The position numbers and the translations under genes are program-made. The notes below the pieces were generated by a model. The model did no database searches, was not told the origin of the DNA, and saw only the letters and a list, made by a program, of their open reading frames with translations. From Mercenaria mercenaria (Eukaryota > Mollusca > Bivalvia > Venerida > Veneridae), in the NCBI RefSeq assembly GCF_021730395.1, contig NC_069371.1, positions 74,244,001 through 74,308,000 of the forward strand: a stretch of 64,000 bases of DNA, written 5' to 3'. Positions 47,301 through 60,300 of this stretch are shown piece by piece. Position 1 is the stretch's first letter. Every line of letters begins with the position of its first letter.

Positions 47301-50300
47301 ACCACAGGAAAATTGCCGGGAACCACAAACAGCTTCAGTCAGCCCTGGTGCACTAGCCACAACATTTTTTCCACAGTCTATGGAGAGACACAAATGCTAT
47401 TCTCGGCTTTTCTTAAGACATATAAATCATTTGTTTGATATCCAGCATGCATTTAAATTGAGTTAAGTATCATACTGTAAAGTCATTTCATTTCCTGCGC
47501 ATGAAATATTGTGGTTTTGTTCAATATAGCTTTTTCATTATGGTGATATGAATTCATGAATTTCAATTTTACAAGAAAGCAGGAATGGAAAGTTTATTTC
47601 TTCATTTGAGTTTAACCCTTATCATGCTGAACAAGATGGATTCTGCCTTTGCGTCATCCATGGAGTCTGATCAAGGTCTGCACTGTTCGCCATTCAGTCA
47701 GTATCTTTTTTGTAAACACCCCTTTTAACAGTTAATGGTACTGTCCCAATTGAAAGATGGACAAGTTCATTATAGAAATTTAGCAGGGTAAGGGTTAATG
47801 ATTGATGCTAGCACAAAATATTAGTACTCTACAAATATTAATGATCTCACTCTTATCCAACTTTATACAACTGTACAAACCTTTATAGTTATCTAAAACT
47901 TTCTCATCTACAGCCAGTTCTTGCCTCAGTCTAGCACACAATGACGCCAGGTTGAACAGTTGTCTGTCTACATCAGCATCCTTCACATCGGCTGGAATAC
48001 TGCACACGGGGCATGCTGTACCAAGGTAAGCCTCACAACACAAGCTGCAGATAATTGCGACATAAATCGAAATATTTCGCAGTTGTTTCAATCTTGTTTT
48101 CATATCCAAATGAGAGAAACTAAAATTTTACAATCTAGAAAACACAGGTCTGTTTCATTAATTTATTACAAAATTTATTACACAGATAATCAAATTTCAT
48201 TACTAATTCATATTTTTCAAACTATTTATAGTAACATATTTTAAAATCGTCCTGGCACTATTTTGATACATTATAACTCATGTTTTTGTATGGTCTATAT
48301 ACGGCCGAACCAACAGTTTCAATAAACAAGAGGACCATGATGGTCCTGAATCGCTCACCTGTCCCCACATGACCCAGTTTTGAACTGAGTATGACGTAGT
48401 TTTTTTCTATTATTTGACATATTGACCTAGTTTTTGAGCTCATGTGACCCAGTTTTGAACCTGACCTAGATATCATCAAGATGAACATTCAGACCAATTT
48501 TCATACAGATCCCATGAAAACTATGGCCTCTAGAGAGGTCACAAGGTTTTTCTATTATTTGACCTAATGACCTAGTTTTTGAAGGCACGTGACCCAGTTT
48601 TGAACTTGACCTAGATATCATCAAGGTGAACATACTCACCAATTTTCATGAAAATCTCATGAAAAATATGGCCTCTAGAGAGGTCAAAAGGTTTTTCTAT
48701 TTTTATACCTACTGACCTAGTTTTTGAACGCACATGACCCAGTTTCAAACTTGACCTAGATATCATCAAGGTGAACATTCTGTCCAATTTTCATGAAGAT
48801 CCATTCAAAAGTATGGCCTCTAGAGAAGTCACAAGGTTTTTCTATTTTTAGACCTACTGACCTAGTTTGTGATCGCAGTTGACCCAGTTTCCATCTTGAC
48901 CTAGATATCATCAAGATGAACATTCAGACCAACTTTCATACAGATCCCATGAAAAATATGGCCTCTAGAGAGGTCACAAGGTTTTTTTATTATTTGACCT
49001 AATGACCTAGTTTTAGATGGCACAAGACCCAGTTTCGAACTTGACCTAGATATCATCAAGGTAAACATTCTGACTAACTTTCATGAAGATCCATTTAAAA
49101 TTATGGCCTCTAGAGAGGTCAAAAGGTTTTTCTATTTTTAGATCTACTGACCTAGTTTTGGACTGCACGTAACCCAGTTTCAAACTTGACCTAGATATCA
49201 TCAAGATGAACATTCTGACCAACTTTCATAAAGATCCCATGAAAAATGTGACCTCTAGAGTGGTCACAAGCAAAAGTTTACGCACGGACGGATGACGGAC
49301 GCAGCGCGATCACAAAAGCTCACCTTGTCACTTTGCTACGTGTTGTAGCGCCATCTTCCATTGTCTCTATTTTTCAATTTGTTGAATGAAATTTCTTTAA
49401 ACTGCCTTTTTATAGACAAAGTCTTTCTTAAAGACACTTACATCAGTTTCTTGTATGCGAGATGGGGCAAAAATTTCCGAATAATAGAATTTGTTAAAAC
49501 TTTGTATATGAACACAGTTTCATGTTAGAAACAGAAAAATACAAAAGCAATCATAGGCCAGAGTTATCTACCCTTAAAACCAGATCTTTCTTCAAATTTG
49601 CATATTCAAGGGCAGATAACTCCTGAACAAGCATGGTGACCTTCGATTTTTTTTTTCATACTTCTGTTTCTAACAATAGAAGATGCTTTTGTAGAGAAGC
49701 GCATGTCTTCCCAATGCACAGTCGTATAGGCAAGAAGTCAATAGGCGACTGGAGCGAAATTCAGAGAGACACTGATGGTTGGCTGCAATAGGGATAATCT
49801 ACTTGGCATGTCCAATCATCCCACTAAGTTTCAACACTCTGGGCCAAGTTATGAATTGCGACACTCTGGGCCAAGTTATGAACTGTGACCTTGACCTTTG
49901 ATCGAGTGACCCCCAAAATCAGTAGGGGTCATCTACTCTGCATGTCCAATCATCCTATTAAGTTTCAACATTCTGGGTCAAGTGGTTCTCAAGCTACTGA
50001 TTGAAAAGAGTTTTCTATGTTCAGCCCCCTGTGATCTTGACCTTTGATGGAGTGACCTAAAAAACGATAGGGGTCATTTATTCTGTAAGTCGTATAACCC
50101 TATGAAGTTTGAAGGTTCTAGGTCAAATGGTTCTCAAGTTATTGACCGGAAATGGATTTCCATGTTCTGTCCACTGTGACCTTGACCTTTCATAGAGTGA
50201 CCCCAAAATCAATAGGGGTCATCTACTCTGCATGTCCAATCATCCTATGAAGTTTCAACATTTCTCAAGTAACTGACCAGAAATGGTTTTCAATGTTCAG

Positions 50301-53300
50301 GCCCCTGTGACCTTGACCTTTAATAGAGCGACCCCCAAAATTAATAGGGGTCATCTACTCAGCAAGTCCAATCATCCTATGAAGTTTCAACATTCTGGGT
50401 CAAGCGGTTCTCAAGTTATTGATTGGAAATGGTTCTCCATGTTCAAGCCCCTGTGACCTTGACCTTTAACAGAGTGACCTCAAAATCAATAGGTGTCATC
50501 TACTCTGCATGAACAATCATCCTATGAAGTTTCAACATTCTGGGTCAAGTGGTTCTCAAGTTATTGATCTGAAATGGTTTTCCATGTTCAGGCCCGTGAC
50601 CTTGACCTTTGACGGAATGACCCAAAAAACAGGGGTCGACTACTCCATAAGCCCTGCCACCCTATGAAGTTTGAAGGTTCTAGGTCAAATGGTTCTCCAG
50701 TTATTGACTGGAAATGAAGTGTGATGGACAGACGGACAGAAAGGGCAACAAGAGGACTATGATTTTCATGAAGATCCAGGGGTGTAAAATTCCACTCGCC
50801 CGCTCGCATTGGCGAGTTAAAGTATGGATAGGACGAGTGGATCTCGCTGTATACTCTACCGATCGGGCGAGTGGTTTTTACGTCGTAGCTTTAATGAAAT
50901 TTAGAAATTACATCTTGAAAAACCTCAACAAACTTTGAGATAGTTCAGTTGCTACTTTGACTGGAATTTACCCGCGAATCGTAAAGATATCAAAACGTCA
51001 TGCCAGTAATTTTCCATTCCGATAGCACGTGCGATCTATCGTAGTATCAAATTCACATCTCCGTTACTTTTGTTTATGGACACGTACACAAAAAACGTGC
51101 GTAGTGCATTCATTTTTTAACATTATCGCTTCAGTATTTCAACATCGCTTGAGAAGTAATACAATTTGAAATCTACTAAGATTTCAATAAAATATCGACG
51201 GAAATATAAGCAAATTTGTATGAAAACGGTGGAATTTTCATATAATCATTTGTTAAATTTCAAACAGCGCGATCTTAATTACTGATTTCTTTCTAAGAGA
51301 AAATACGTGATACATACTATGGGCATAAAATGCAGACTTTTGACCAGAAAGAACAAAAAACAAAATTAAAAAATCTTAAATAATGAAAAAGCGGCAGTAA
51401 TTTAAATACATTGAGTAAAACGATTTTTTTTTTTTTTTTTTTTTTGGTAAAAATGTCTCGTGGACGTAAATAGAAATGTGGTTTTAAAATAAAACGAAAT
51501 GATGTTGTTGCGGTTTTTAATAGTTTTAAATGAATCTTTGTGCATGTATTTTTATTTTATATAAAATATTCCTTGAGGGCAAATAGTCGCATGGCGCAAA
51601 AACTGTAATATGACGTAATGCCATGACAATCTCGTGCGACAATACCGCTTTGATCTCCATTTCAGATGTCATGATACCAACACACTTCTTTTAGCTCTTT
51701 GAGAGGATGTTAATTGATGATGAAAACAGGCCAATTACTTAGTTTATCAACAGAATAATTACCGATGATCGTCAACTTTTTCTTTTCGTTTCAAGACGGG
51801 TAGGTGGAATATGATTATTGTGTCCATATTTTTAGGACACTTTTCAAAATATTTTTTTTTCAGGAAATAAGTCTTGAGAAAATTAAAATAACTGATGTTT
51901 AATACTTTCCTGACACTTTGGGAAACTACGGCAGGGGTTAGACTGTGTTTATTTTTACTATCGATGCAGTTATTATGGAAAGCAACTTGGTGGTGGAGAT
52001 GACAAATTAGTGAAAGAAAAATGAATGTCTGGTGTGAAAAGGAAATTTAAAGAGTAACAAAAACGGATAATCAAAAAGGAAACGTAGTGTACGAGCTATG
52101 CGTTAAGTTTGAAATTTGCTTGTACATAATTCTCCTTTCATAAAACGTGACAGTATTAAACATGTCAATTATTAGGGCGAGTGACTGTCCACTAAGGGCG
52201 AGTAGATTTTACTAGCTACTAGTCCTGCAGGGCGAGTGGTGTGAAAAAGAATTTTACACCCCTGAGATCCATTTAAAAATATGGCCTCTAGAGAGGTCAC
52301 AAGGTTTTTCTATTATCTGACCTAATGACCTAGTTTTTGACCGCACGTGACCCAGTTTCGAACCTGACCTAGATATCATCAAGGTGAACATTCTGACCAA
52401 TTTTCATGAAGATCCATTGAAAAATATGGCCTCTAGGGAGGTCACAAGGTTTTTCTATTTTTAGACCTACTGACCTAGTTTTTGACCGCATGTGACTCAG
52501 TTTCGAACTTGACCTAGATATCATCAAGATGAACAATCTGACCAACTTTTTAAAGATCCCATGAGAAATGTGACCTCTAGAGTGGTCATAAGCTTAAGTT
52601 TACGGACTGACACACACATGGACGGACGACGGACGCTGCCAGGGTTCGACACTAACGGTGTCCCGGGGGCCCGAGGATCCCAAATTTTGAGGAGGAACAC
52701 CAACTTCTAAAAGCTGGGATTCCGGCTGGATACCTATTTTTTTGGTCAATAATATCCAAAAAGTAAAAGATAAATACCTGTTTGAAAAATATTTTAACCC
52801 TTTCCCACATCGATACGTTTATCACCGTATCTATCGATTACCAAACAGAAACGTATTCACCCGTGTCTATCGGTTACCCGATAGAAACGTATAATACCGA
52901 TTAACGGCCATTTAAACAGAATCGTTTTATCCCGTGTCTCATAATCAATCGCTTTATTTTCGTTCTTTTCCTAAAGAAACAAATTCCGGATGTTTACTAA
53001 CTCAAAATATGGGATTTCGTCATCATTATTTACGTACAAGATCATGTGGTTACTATTTAAATATATCGGGTACTTTTCAAAGAAAGACACCGGGGTTTTT
53101 TCCTACATGTGCACGACGCTACGTCATGGAAAATTACTGAGAAAACTGCCTACAACTGGCCGGTTCGCGGGACTTTCCTCGTTCTAAAAATAACAACCAT
53201 TTAACATCTAAGTATTTTTAAATGTGTTAGGTCATGAAGGTCAAGCGTGACACATGCAGATTTCCCCTGAACAACAATCTGTGTTTACAATGGCTTGGAA

Positions 53301-54356
53301 TTTATGGCCTTACACAAAGAAGTATAAAATATATTTATTTTTATAGCTCTTTGCCTTACATAACGGGAAGTGTTAATCAAAACAGAAGGACCGCGGCTTC
53401 CAAATATTTTATGACATCCCAAGAGTTAATGCAGCGGAGGTCACCCGTGATGTACCGACGTTTGATCATCAAAATATTACTTAATATTATCGAAAAATAT
53501 TTTAATTTTTAGTACAAGAATACTGTAGTCGGTTACGAGTCTCGATCTCTGCGATCTTTTTGCACTTTCAGAAATTTTACGATCCGTTATTTTTGTAGTG
53601 TTATTCAGTTTGATGTTGTTTTTTTTTATATAAATAGAAAACCTACTTACCGATTCCGATTCGGAAGATAAGTCTATTAACTATAAATCAAACTTTCAAA
53701 CATCAAAATGAAATTGTTTATGAATTTCAATCTGAAAGTAATCCAAAACAGAATTTTATGCCTAAAAATATAATTCCCTTACTTTAACACTTTATATCTT
53801 CGAACCTCAAAGAGAAACTACAATAAATTCTGTATCATCGGAAATATAAATGCCAGGTAGTATTAAGATTTTATATTTTAAAATATATGAAGAGAAGTCG
53901 AGAATTTCAAGAATTTTTTTTTTTTTGATATTATAATTTTTAGTGGTTGTCACAATAGACTTGACTATGATTATATCTATAAGATACAAGTGTCTCCAAA
54001 GTCGAGACCTTGTCTTGACATTGGGAAACATGTAAATTGATATCAGTTGGATACATTCTTCTGTAGGAGTTAAGGTGTCAGCCACTCAATACAGAGATTG
54101 CGGGTTCGAATCCCACTGGGGTCACGACCGTAACTTCTCATAAGACACCTGTTGTGATTGTTTTTATATATCATATTATGAGGGATCCCAAAGCCTGAGG
54201 AGGACCCCCAGATTTAAAAAGTAGAGATTCCTTTGGGAACCTTGTTCAAATAAGTTAGTGTCTAACCCTGGCTGCGCGATCACAATAGCTCACCTTGTCA
54301 CTTTGTGACTGGTGAGCTAAAAACAATATGTCTCCCCAAGTGGTGAGGGTGGGCGG

Positions 54357-54391
<35 letters not shown>

Positions 54392-57300
54392 TGACACTGT
54401 GTTCATATACAAAGTATGAACAATTTCTATTACTGGGTAATTTTTAAACTAAAACTGCAGCAACCGTCCTTAGATAAGTTAGAATTATCATATTGTAAAT
54501 ACAGTCTTGAAAACAACTTACTTGCAGAATATGTGCTCACAACCTCCAAGAGTGACTGGACTGCTTGCAAAAAGCCCACTGAAAAATGCCAAAATCTAAT
54601 AGACAACTAGAGCAATAACTTCAACAAAATGTGTTTTAACCACAAAATGCCAACAATATGCAAAACTAGCCATGGTACTGAGCATCCCTACACATCTGGT
54701 TGAAATCCCACAAGTAAATTCAGAGGACTAGTGCGCAGTGTTTCTTATTTGCCCAATTTGGGGCGGAAATTGGGCTCCATTCCCAATGGCAAACAGCATG
54801 TTTTTTCCCCAATGTCAAAGCTAAAATTCCCGAAGTTAATTTGTTTTACTTATTTTTTTCAACTTTTTCAAACAAGACTGTACAGGTCTATGAAGAATGA
54901 AACCTTAAATATTTGAAACACAAGACAATTTGTTAACTTAATGCATAACGATAGATTTTATGACCATTTTTTTTCTTTCTTAAATGTGACATTTTAATAA
55001 ACAAGAGGGCCAAGATGGCCCTAGGTCGCTCACCTGTGCAACACACCATAACAGTGTAAACATGTTTTACCTAGTGATTACATGGAAACAAATATTCTGG
55101 CCAATTTTCAGTAAGATTGGACCAAAAAACGTGGCATCTTGAGTGTAAACAAACATTTTCTTTGATTTGACCTAGTGACCTAGTTTTTGACCCCACATGA
55201 CCCAGATACGAACTTGTCCAACACTTCATGATAACAAACATTCTGCCCAAAATTTATGAAGATAGAATAAACAAGAGCTGTCACTAATGGTGACAAATGC
55301 CCCCACAGCACCTTGACCTTTGACCTGGTGACCTTGACCTTTGACCTGGTGGCCCCAAAGTCAATTGGGGTCGTGTACTCAATAAGTACTATTAGCATGT
55401 GAAGTGCCTTCATGCAAAAAGTTAACCTTGTGATGAACGAACGAACGAACGGATGGACAGTTGAAAACTAATATGCCTCCCTTCAGGGGCATAAAAATGT
55501 GCCCCCTAGGGTGTAAACAACCTTATTCTTTGATTTGACCTGGTGACCTAGTTTTTGACCCCACATGACCCAGATAAAAATTCAAACATTTCATGCAGAC
55601 AAACATTCTGACCAAGTTTCATGCACATCAAATGAACAAGAGTGTTAACACGCTTTTCCTTTGATTTGACTGGGTGACCTAGTTTCTGACCCCATATGAC
55701 CCAGTTTCAAACTTGGCCTAGGAACCATCAAGATAAACATTCTGACCAAGTTTCATGAAGATAGGGTAATAAATAGGGCCTCTAGGTTGTTTACAAGCTT
55801 TTCCTTTCAGGGATTTTTTAAGGCTGATTTTGGGGCTGAATTTGGGCCCCATCCCAATTGCAAAAAAATTTGCTTATTTTCCCAATTCCGAGGTATGTGA
55901 CATTCAACAAAGACAAGTCTGAAATAAAGGTTTTATGATGGCTAAACTTATTTTTTGAATTTCCAAATTGTTAGGTTTTACACACCATTTTTCCCAATTG
56001 AATGGGCCCCGGACCCGAGGTTTGAAACACTAAAAAAATACCTGCCTTTTATTTGACCTGATGACCTAGTTTTTGACCCAACATGACCTAGTTTCGATCC
56101 AGCCTAGAGATTATCATGATAATCATTCTGTTCAAGTTTGTATCAAATCAAAGCATAAATGAAACCTCTATATTGCTGAAAAGGCAAAAATAGAAAATTT
56201 TGCCCCTTTCAGGGGCAGTAACTCTAGAACCCATGATGGAATCTAGCCGGTCTTCGAAAGGAACCGAGATCTTATTCTGACTTAAGTTGTGTGTGTTGTT
56301 AAAATCAAATATAAAACGTCACTTCTATTGTGTTCACAAGGTAAAAATTACCAACTTTTGGCTCTTTTAAGGGTCAATCAGGGTTCGTAACTCTAGAACC
56401 TATGATTGGATCTGACAGATTCACTATGGAATCCAAGATTTATTGTTGTTGTAGATATTTTGCAGATTTATATCAAATCAAACCATAAATGAAGTCTCTA
56501 TATGGCTGCAAAAGCCAAAATAGCAAATTTTGAACCTTTAAGGGGCCATTAATCTGGAACTCATGACAGGATCTGGCCAATTTTCGAAAGGAACTGAGAT
56601 ATTATGCCAATACAAGTTGTGTGCAAGTTTGATTAAAGTTGACTGCAAAATGTTGTCTCTATAGTGTTCACAAGCCAAAAATAGCAAACTTCGGCCCTTT
56701 AAGGGGCCGTAACTCTGGAACCCATGATGGGATCTAGCCAGTTTTCGAAAGGAACTGAGATATTATGACCATACAAGTTGTGTGCAAGTTTGATTAAAAT
56801 CAAATACAAAATGTGGTATCTATCGTGTTCAAAAGGAAATTGTGGACGGACAATGGACATAAAAACACTGGTGCGGACCATTCTTTGTGACAGACGGACA
56901 CACAAGACAGACAGATATCTTTAATATCTTTTGAATTCATTACAATAGTTATTAAACCAAATTACCAAACATGCATTTCAAATAACAAATCTATCTAGCT
57001 TGGCAATTCATAAATTGTCAATCAGGTTACCAAAAGGAAAATATTGCGATTGATATAAAATTGTGCAAATAGATTAGTACATCTTTTAAATTACCTTTAA
57101 ACCATTAGCCTGCTGGCAGCAAGTGATTCTGCCTTTGCAACCAGCGCAAACCAAGATCAGCTGTGCATGTCTGTGTAGGCTGATCATGGTCTGCTCTGTT
57201 CGCTATTCAGTCAGTCAGTAAATTTTCAATGAACACCCCTTCCAATAATAATTGGTACTGTCAAAACTGAATGATGGACCAGTCCATTTTAGAAATTTGG

Positions 57301-60300
57301 CAGGCTAAAGGTTAAAGCACACCGCAATGTGTTTTTTTAAACTCTATTTCTTCTGAAATTTAATAAAATTACTTTTTTTTTAATTCCCCTTTGCTAACAT
57401 ACTAAATTCCACTACGAACTGGCTAGGAGGGAACAATCCCTTATGTGGAAAGAGGGCTCTAACTTAAAACTTGATGCATCCAATCTCCACAGGCACGAGT
57501 ATCGGACCTGGGACTGAAAAAATATGACCAGACTGATAAAAACCCTTGTTTGCACAACGAAACGGTACGAAAACTCGACTAAAATATGGTTGTCAGCCGA
57601 GCACGGGTCAAATTCACTTGTCATTACTAACAAGTATTACTAAATATGTAAATTAAGGCCACTCATGACTGTCAGTAGCATCTGCTACACCTGATACTTA
57701 CTTTTTTTTATTTTTCCGTCGGTCTTTCGTTTGCATTCTCCGCCACTGAAAGCGATATGATAATATCCGAGTAATTTTGTGTGAAATGTTGCAGTTCTGT
57801 CAGAGGTGTGTCGCTATTGGACAATCAGAAATTACTTTAAAAAATACTGGAGGAATTCTGTTCAATAAACTGATTCTGAGGTACAGTACAGCTAGCGCGG
57901 CACCTTCAAAAACCCTTCGACCCTCGCGCGTAAAAATTTTTTCGGGTGTTCAGTTGCGATGGCCGGACACCCGTCGGCCCTCGCGGTCATGAACACAGCG
58001 GTTCGCGGTGGACGGCCGCGAGGATTCGCAGTGTTCACGCGCGAGGGACCATCGCGGTCAACGTTTTATTTTAACATTAATTTTTCAACAGTATATAGAA
58101 GCATTTAATTGTTAAATTTATCATCTACAATGTATTTATTATAAATACACAATGTATATCATTTATTCAATTTACTCGTCTACCTTTATCAGACCTTGTT
58201 ATCTACGCCCGAAAAATTTTAATGTTTTGATTTTAGTTTATTGCCATTGACGATTATATCTTTTTCAATAAATTATATCCAAATTGTAAACAATTGTGTG
58301 AAGGGATGTTTTACACACACATTGTATCAAATTGCGACACGTTGATTACATTCACAAGATTTTTTCATATAATTGTCTGAACACATGTCAAATTTTGACA
58401 CGTTATCGGCGTATTTTAAATAGAAAGAGCTCGCACATAATCGTAAGTGTTAAAAAAAAATAAACAAAATAACATAGCCGATAGTTGTTTCTTTTTTCTG
58501 AGTGAATATAGTTTTGTTTTCTGTTTTGTTTTCTCAACTGTTAACTAAAATCTAGAGGCAGCAAGACCACCATATGCATGTAAGAAATAATTAATCCGCC
58601 GATCAGACTGTACCAAGTAAGATGTACTATCTCAAAAGCGAATCTCAGAGAACTTTAGAACTCCTAATGTTATGAACATGTTTTTATTTTTTAATTTATA
58701 TTAGCTTCGGGATTTGAGCAATTGTTTCAGTATTATTACATACTGATTTTATTTATTTTGCAGGTACAGCCGTTGTCAAGAAACGTATACTTTTGTACTT
58801 TGTTATATTTATTTTCGTTCCAATCTAGTGTTTTTATACTAACAATACCTAACAGTTATATTGTTTAGCACTAAACGGTTTATCTTTATTATGAATTTGG
58901 CATAAAATTAAAAGATTATAATAGAGGTAAGTTGCTAGGTTTCTTTTTCTAATGAATTTATTTGCATTAACGACTAAAAGCTATTTTACAATTAAAAAAC
59001 GTTCTGTTTTGTAACGAATTTTTATTGCTTTTACTGCTAGTAACAACGTTCTATTTGGTTCGAAAACGTCTGCATGATAGTTTTTAAAAGTGCACAACTT
59101 TTCCAAGTGAATCTGAACAGAAACAGTGTACATAGGTTCTCTTTGAATGTTTTTACAACTAAAGGCCCAGTGCTAAAGGTTCAATGATCAATAATCATTT
59201 TAATATATTTGTGTGACTTACAAGCTGATAAAATTTCAGTAATTTATTATATTACGGAATTAATGTAAAATGCTGTTTGGTGAAAAGTATAGTGGTCTTC
59301 GAAAGTATTGAGCACACATTCTGAATGTTTTTTTTTTTTTGTCTTTTTCAGGCGGAGACTATGCAAGATTAGTGTCTTATTAGTTTTCCTGCAATATTTT
59401 GCACAAGGAGTTTTTAACATTTTTCTTTTAATACATATCTACCTAACGTGTTCCCGTCATTGTTCTGTCCTTACCATATTTGGCACATTTTTATTACGCA
59501 GTATTAGTACTACAAGTATGTGGGCCTCTGACGAACTGGGAGATGAGACGCAAATGACGAACTGAGAAAAAAACGGAGACATCTGGACACATAATTAATT
59601 TTATTACCATTAAAATTATGAGCTATATATGGCAAGGCCAGAACAAGTAATGACCGACGGAACGACAACTGGATGCACCACGACTAGTAACAGCGCCGAC
59701 AGGACATAATTGCGTCGAAAAAGCATAACGTCGTAGATACATTATTACGTCGGAGATATATAGCATCAGAGACAAATAACGTCGGATACATATAACGTCA
59801 GAGATAAGTAACGTCAAAGATATACAACTATGATTTAGAAATATTGCCTAATACTGCTACATATACTACTAGCTTGTACCGGTCTTCCTTTGAAATTTTT
59901 GGTGCTTACGTGACATCCAAAAGACCTCATTCAGATTGATATTTATGTTTCATCAAGTAGCAAAGGTCATTTGTAATGATATGAATGTATGAATATTAAT
60001 TATCATCAATTTATTAGTATCGTTAGTTTTTTGTGTTTTGTTTTTATATAATGGTTATTTTACAGATGTTTGAATCTTCTTACAGTGTAACTACTCATGT
60101 TAAATGTTATTAAATGACAGGTTTTGTAAAAGTTAATAAAGATAATAGGTATGAGTAGATTTCTTGGAAGCACAGAGCACAAAAAGCAGATTCAGAGCCC
60201 GCATTTGCAAAGTAGAACCATAGCAAAAATAAAACCTTTTAAGTACACTGAACTCTAACATGTAAACTAATAAAAACTCGAGGGGTAATGAAATGTGCAG

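Larger units (their letters stand above)
50747..54318 (+). mobile_element. AACAAGAG-family element, type B (copy B5), broken by two CAGGG elements
   Basis: Head AACAAGAGGACTATGA, internally shortened; 144-bp units at 52265-52600; tail GTGACTGGTGAGCT at 54318. Contains the elements at 50777-52264 and 52640-54270. Confidence 0.78.
49800..54345 (+). mobile_element. Tandem-array element, type C-like, split by B5
   Basis: About six units of about 145 bp ('GTGACCTTGACCTTTGAT', 'AGGGGTCATCTACTC', 'CTATGAAGTTTCAACATTC') to 50746, ending in a GGACAGACGGACAG mini-array. After B5 the sequence goes on AACAATATGTCTCCCC, the type C tail. A clear head was not found; the left edge is approximate. Confidence 0.6.
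55000..56930 (+). mobile_element. AACAAGAG-family element, type E, with two insertions
   Basis: Head AACAAGAGGGCCAAGATGGC (GGGCCAAGATGGCCC hairpin) and TAGGTCGCTCACCTG. Units with 'GACCTAGTTTTTGACCCCA' then 'TCTGGAACCCATGATGGGAT'. Ends near GACAGACGGACACACAAGAC without a clear tail. Holds type D (55269-55493) and a CAGGG element (55808-56044). Confidence 0.65.

Noticed and set aside
54064-54170. A functional tRNA gene
   Set aside because: Box B is good but the 5' half cannot fold as a tRNA acceptor and D arm; it fits a SINE fragment inside a transposon.
54416-54610. Plus-strand 64-codon frame
   Set aside because: It is the antisense shadow of bard1 exon 2, which reads on the minus strand.
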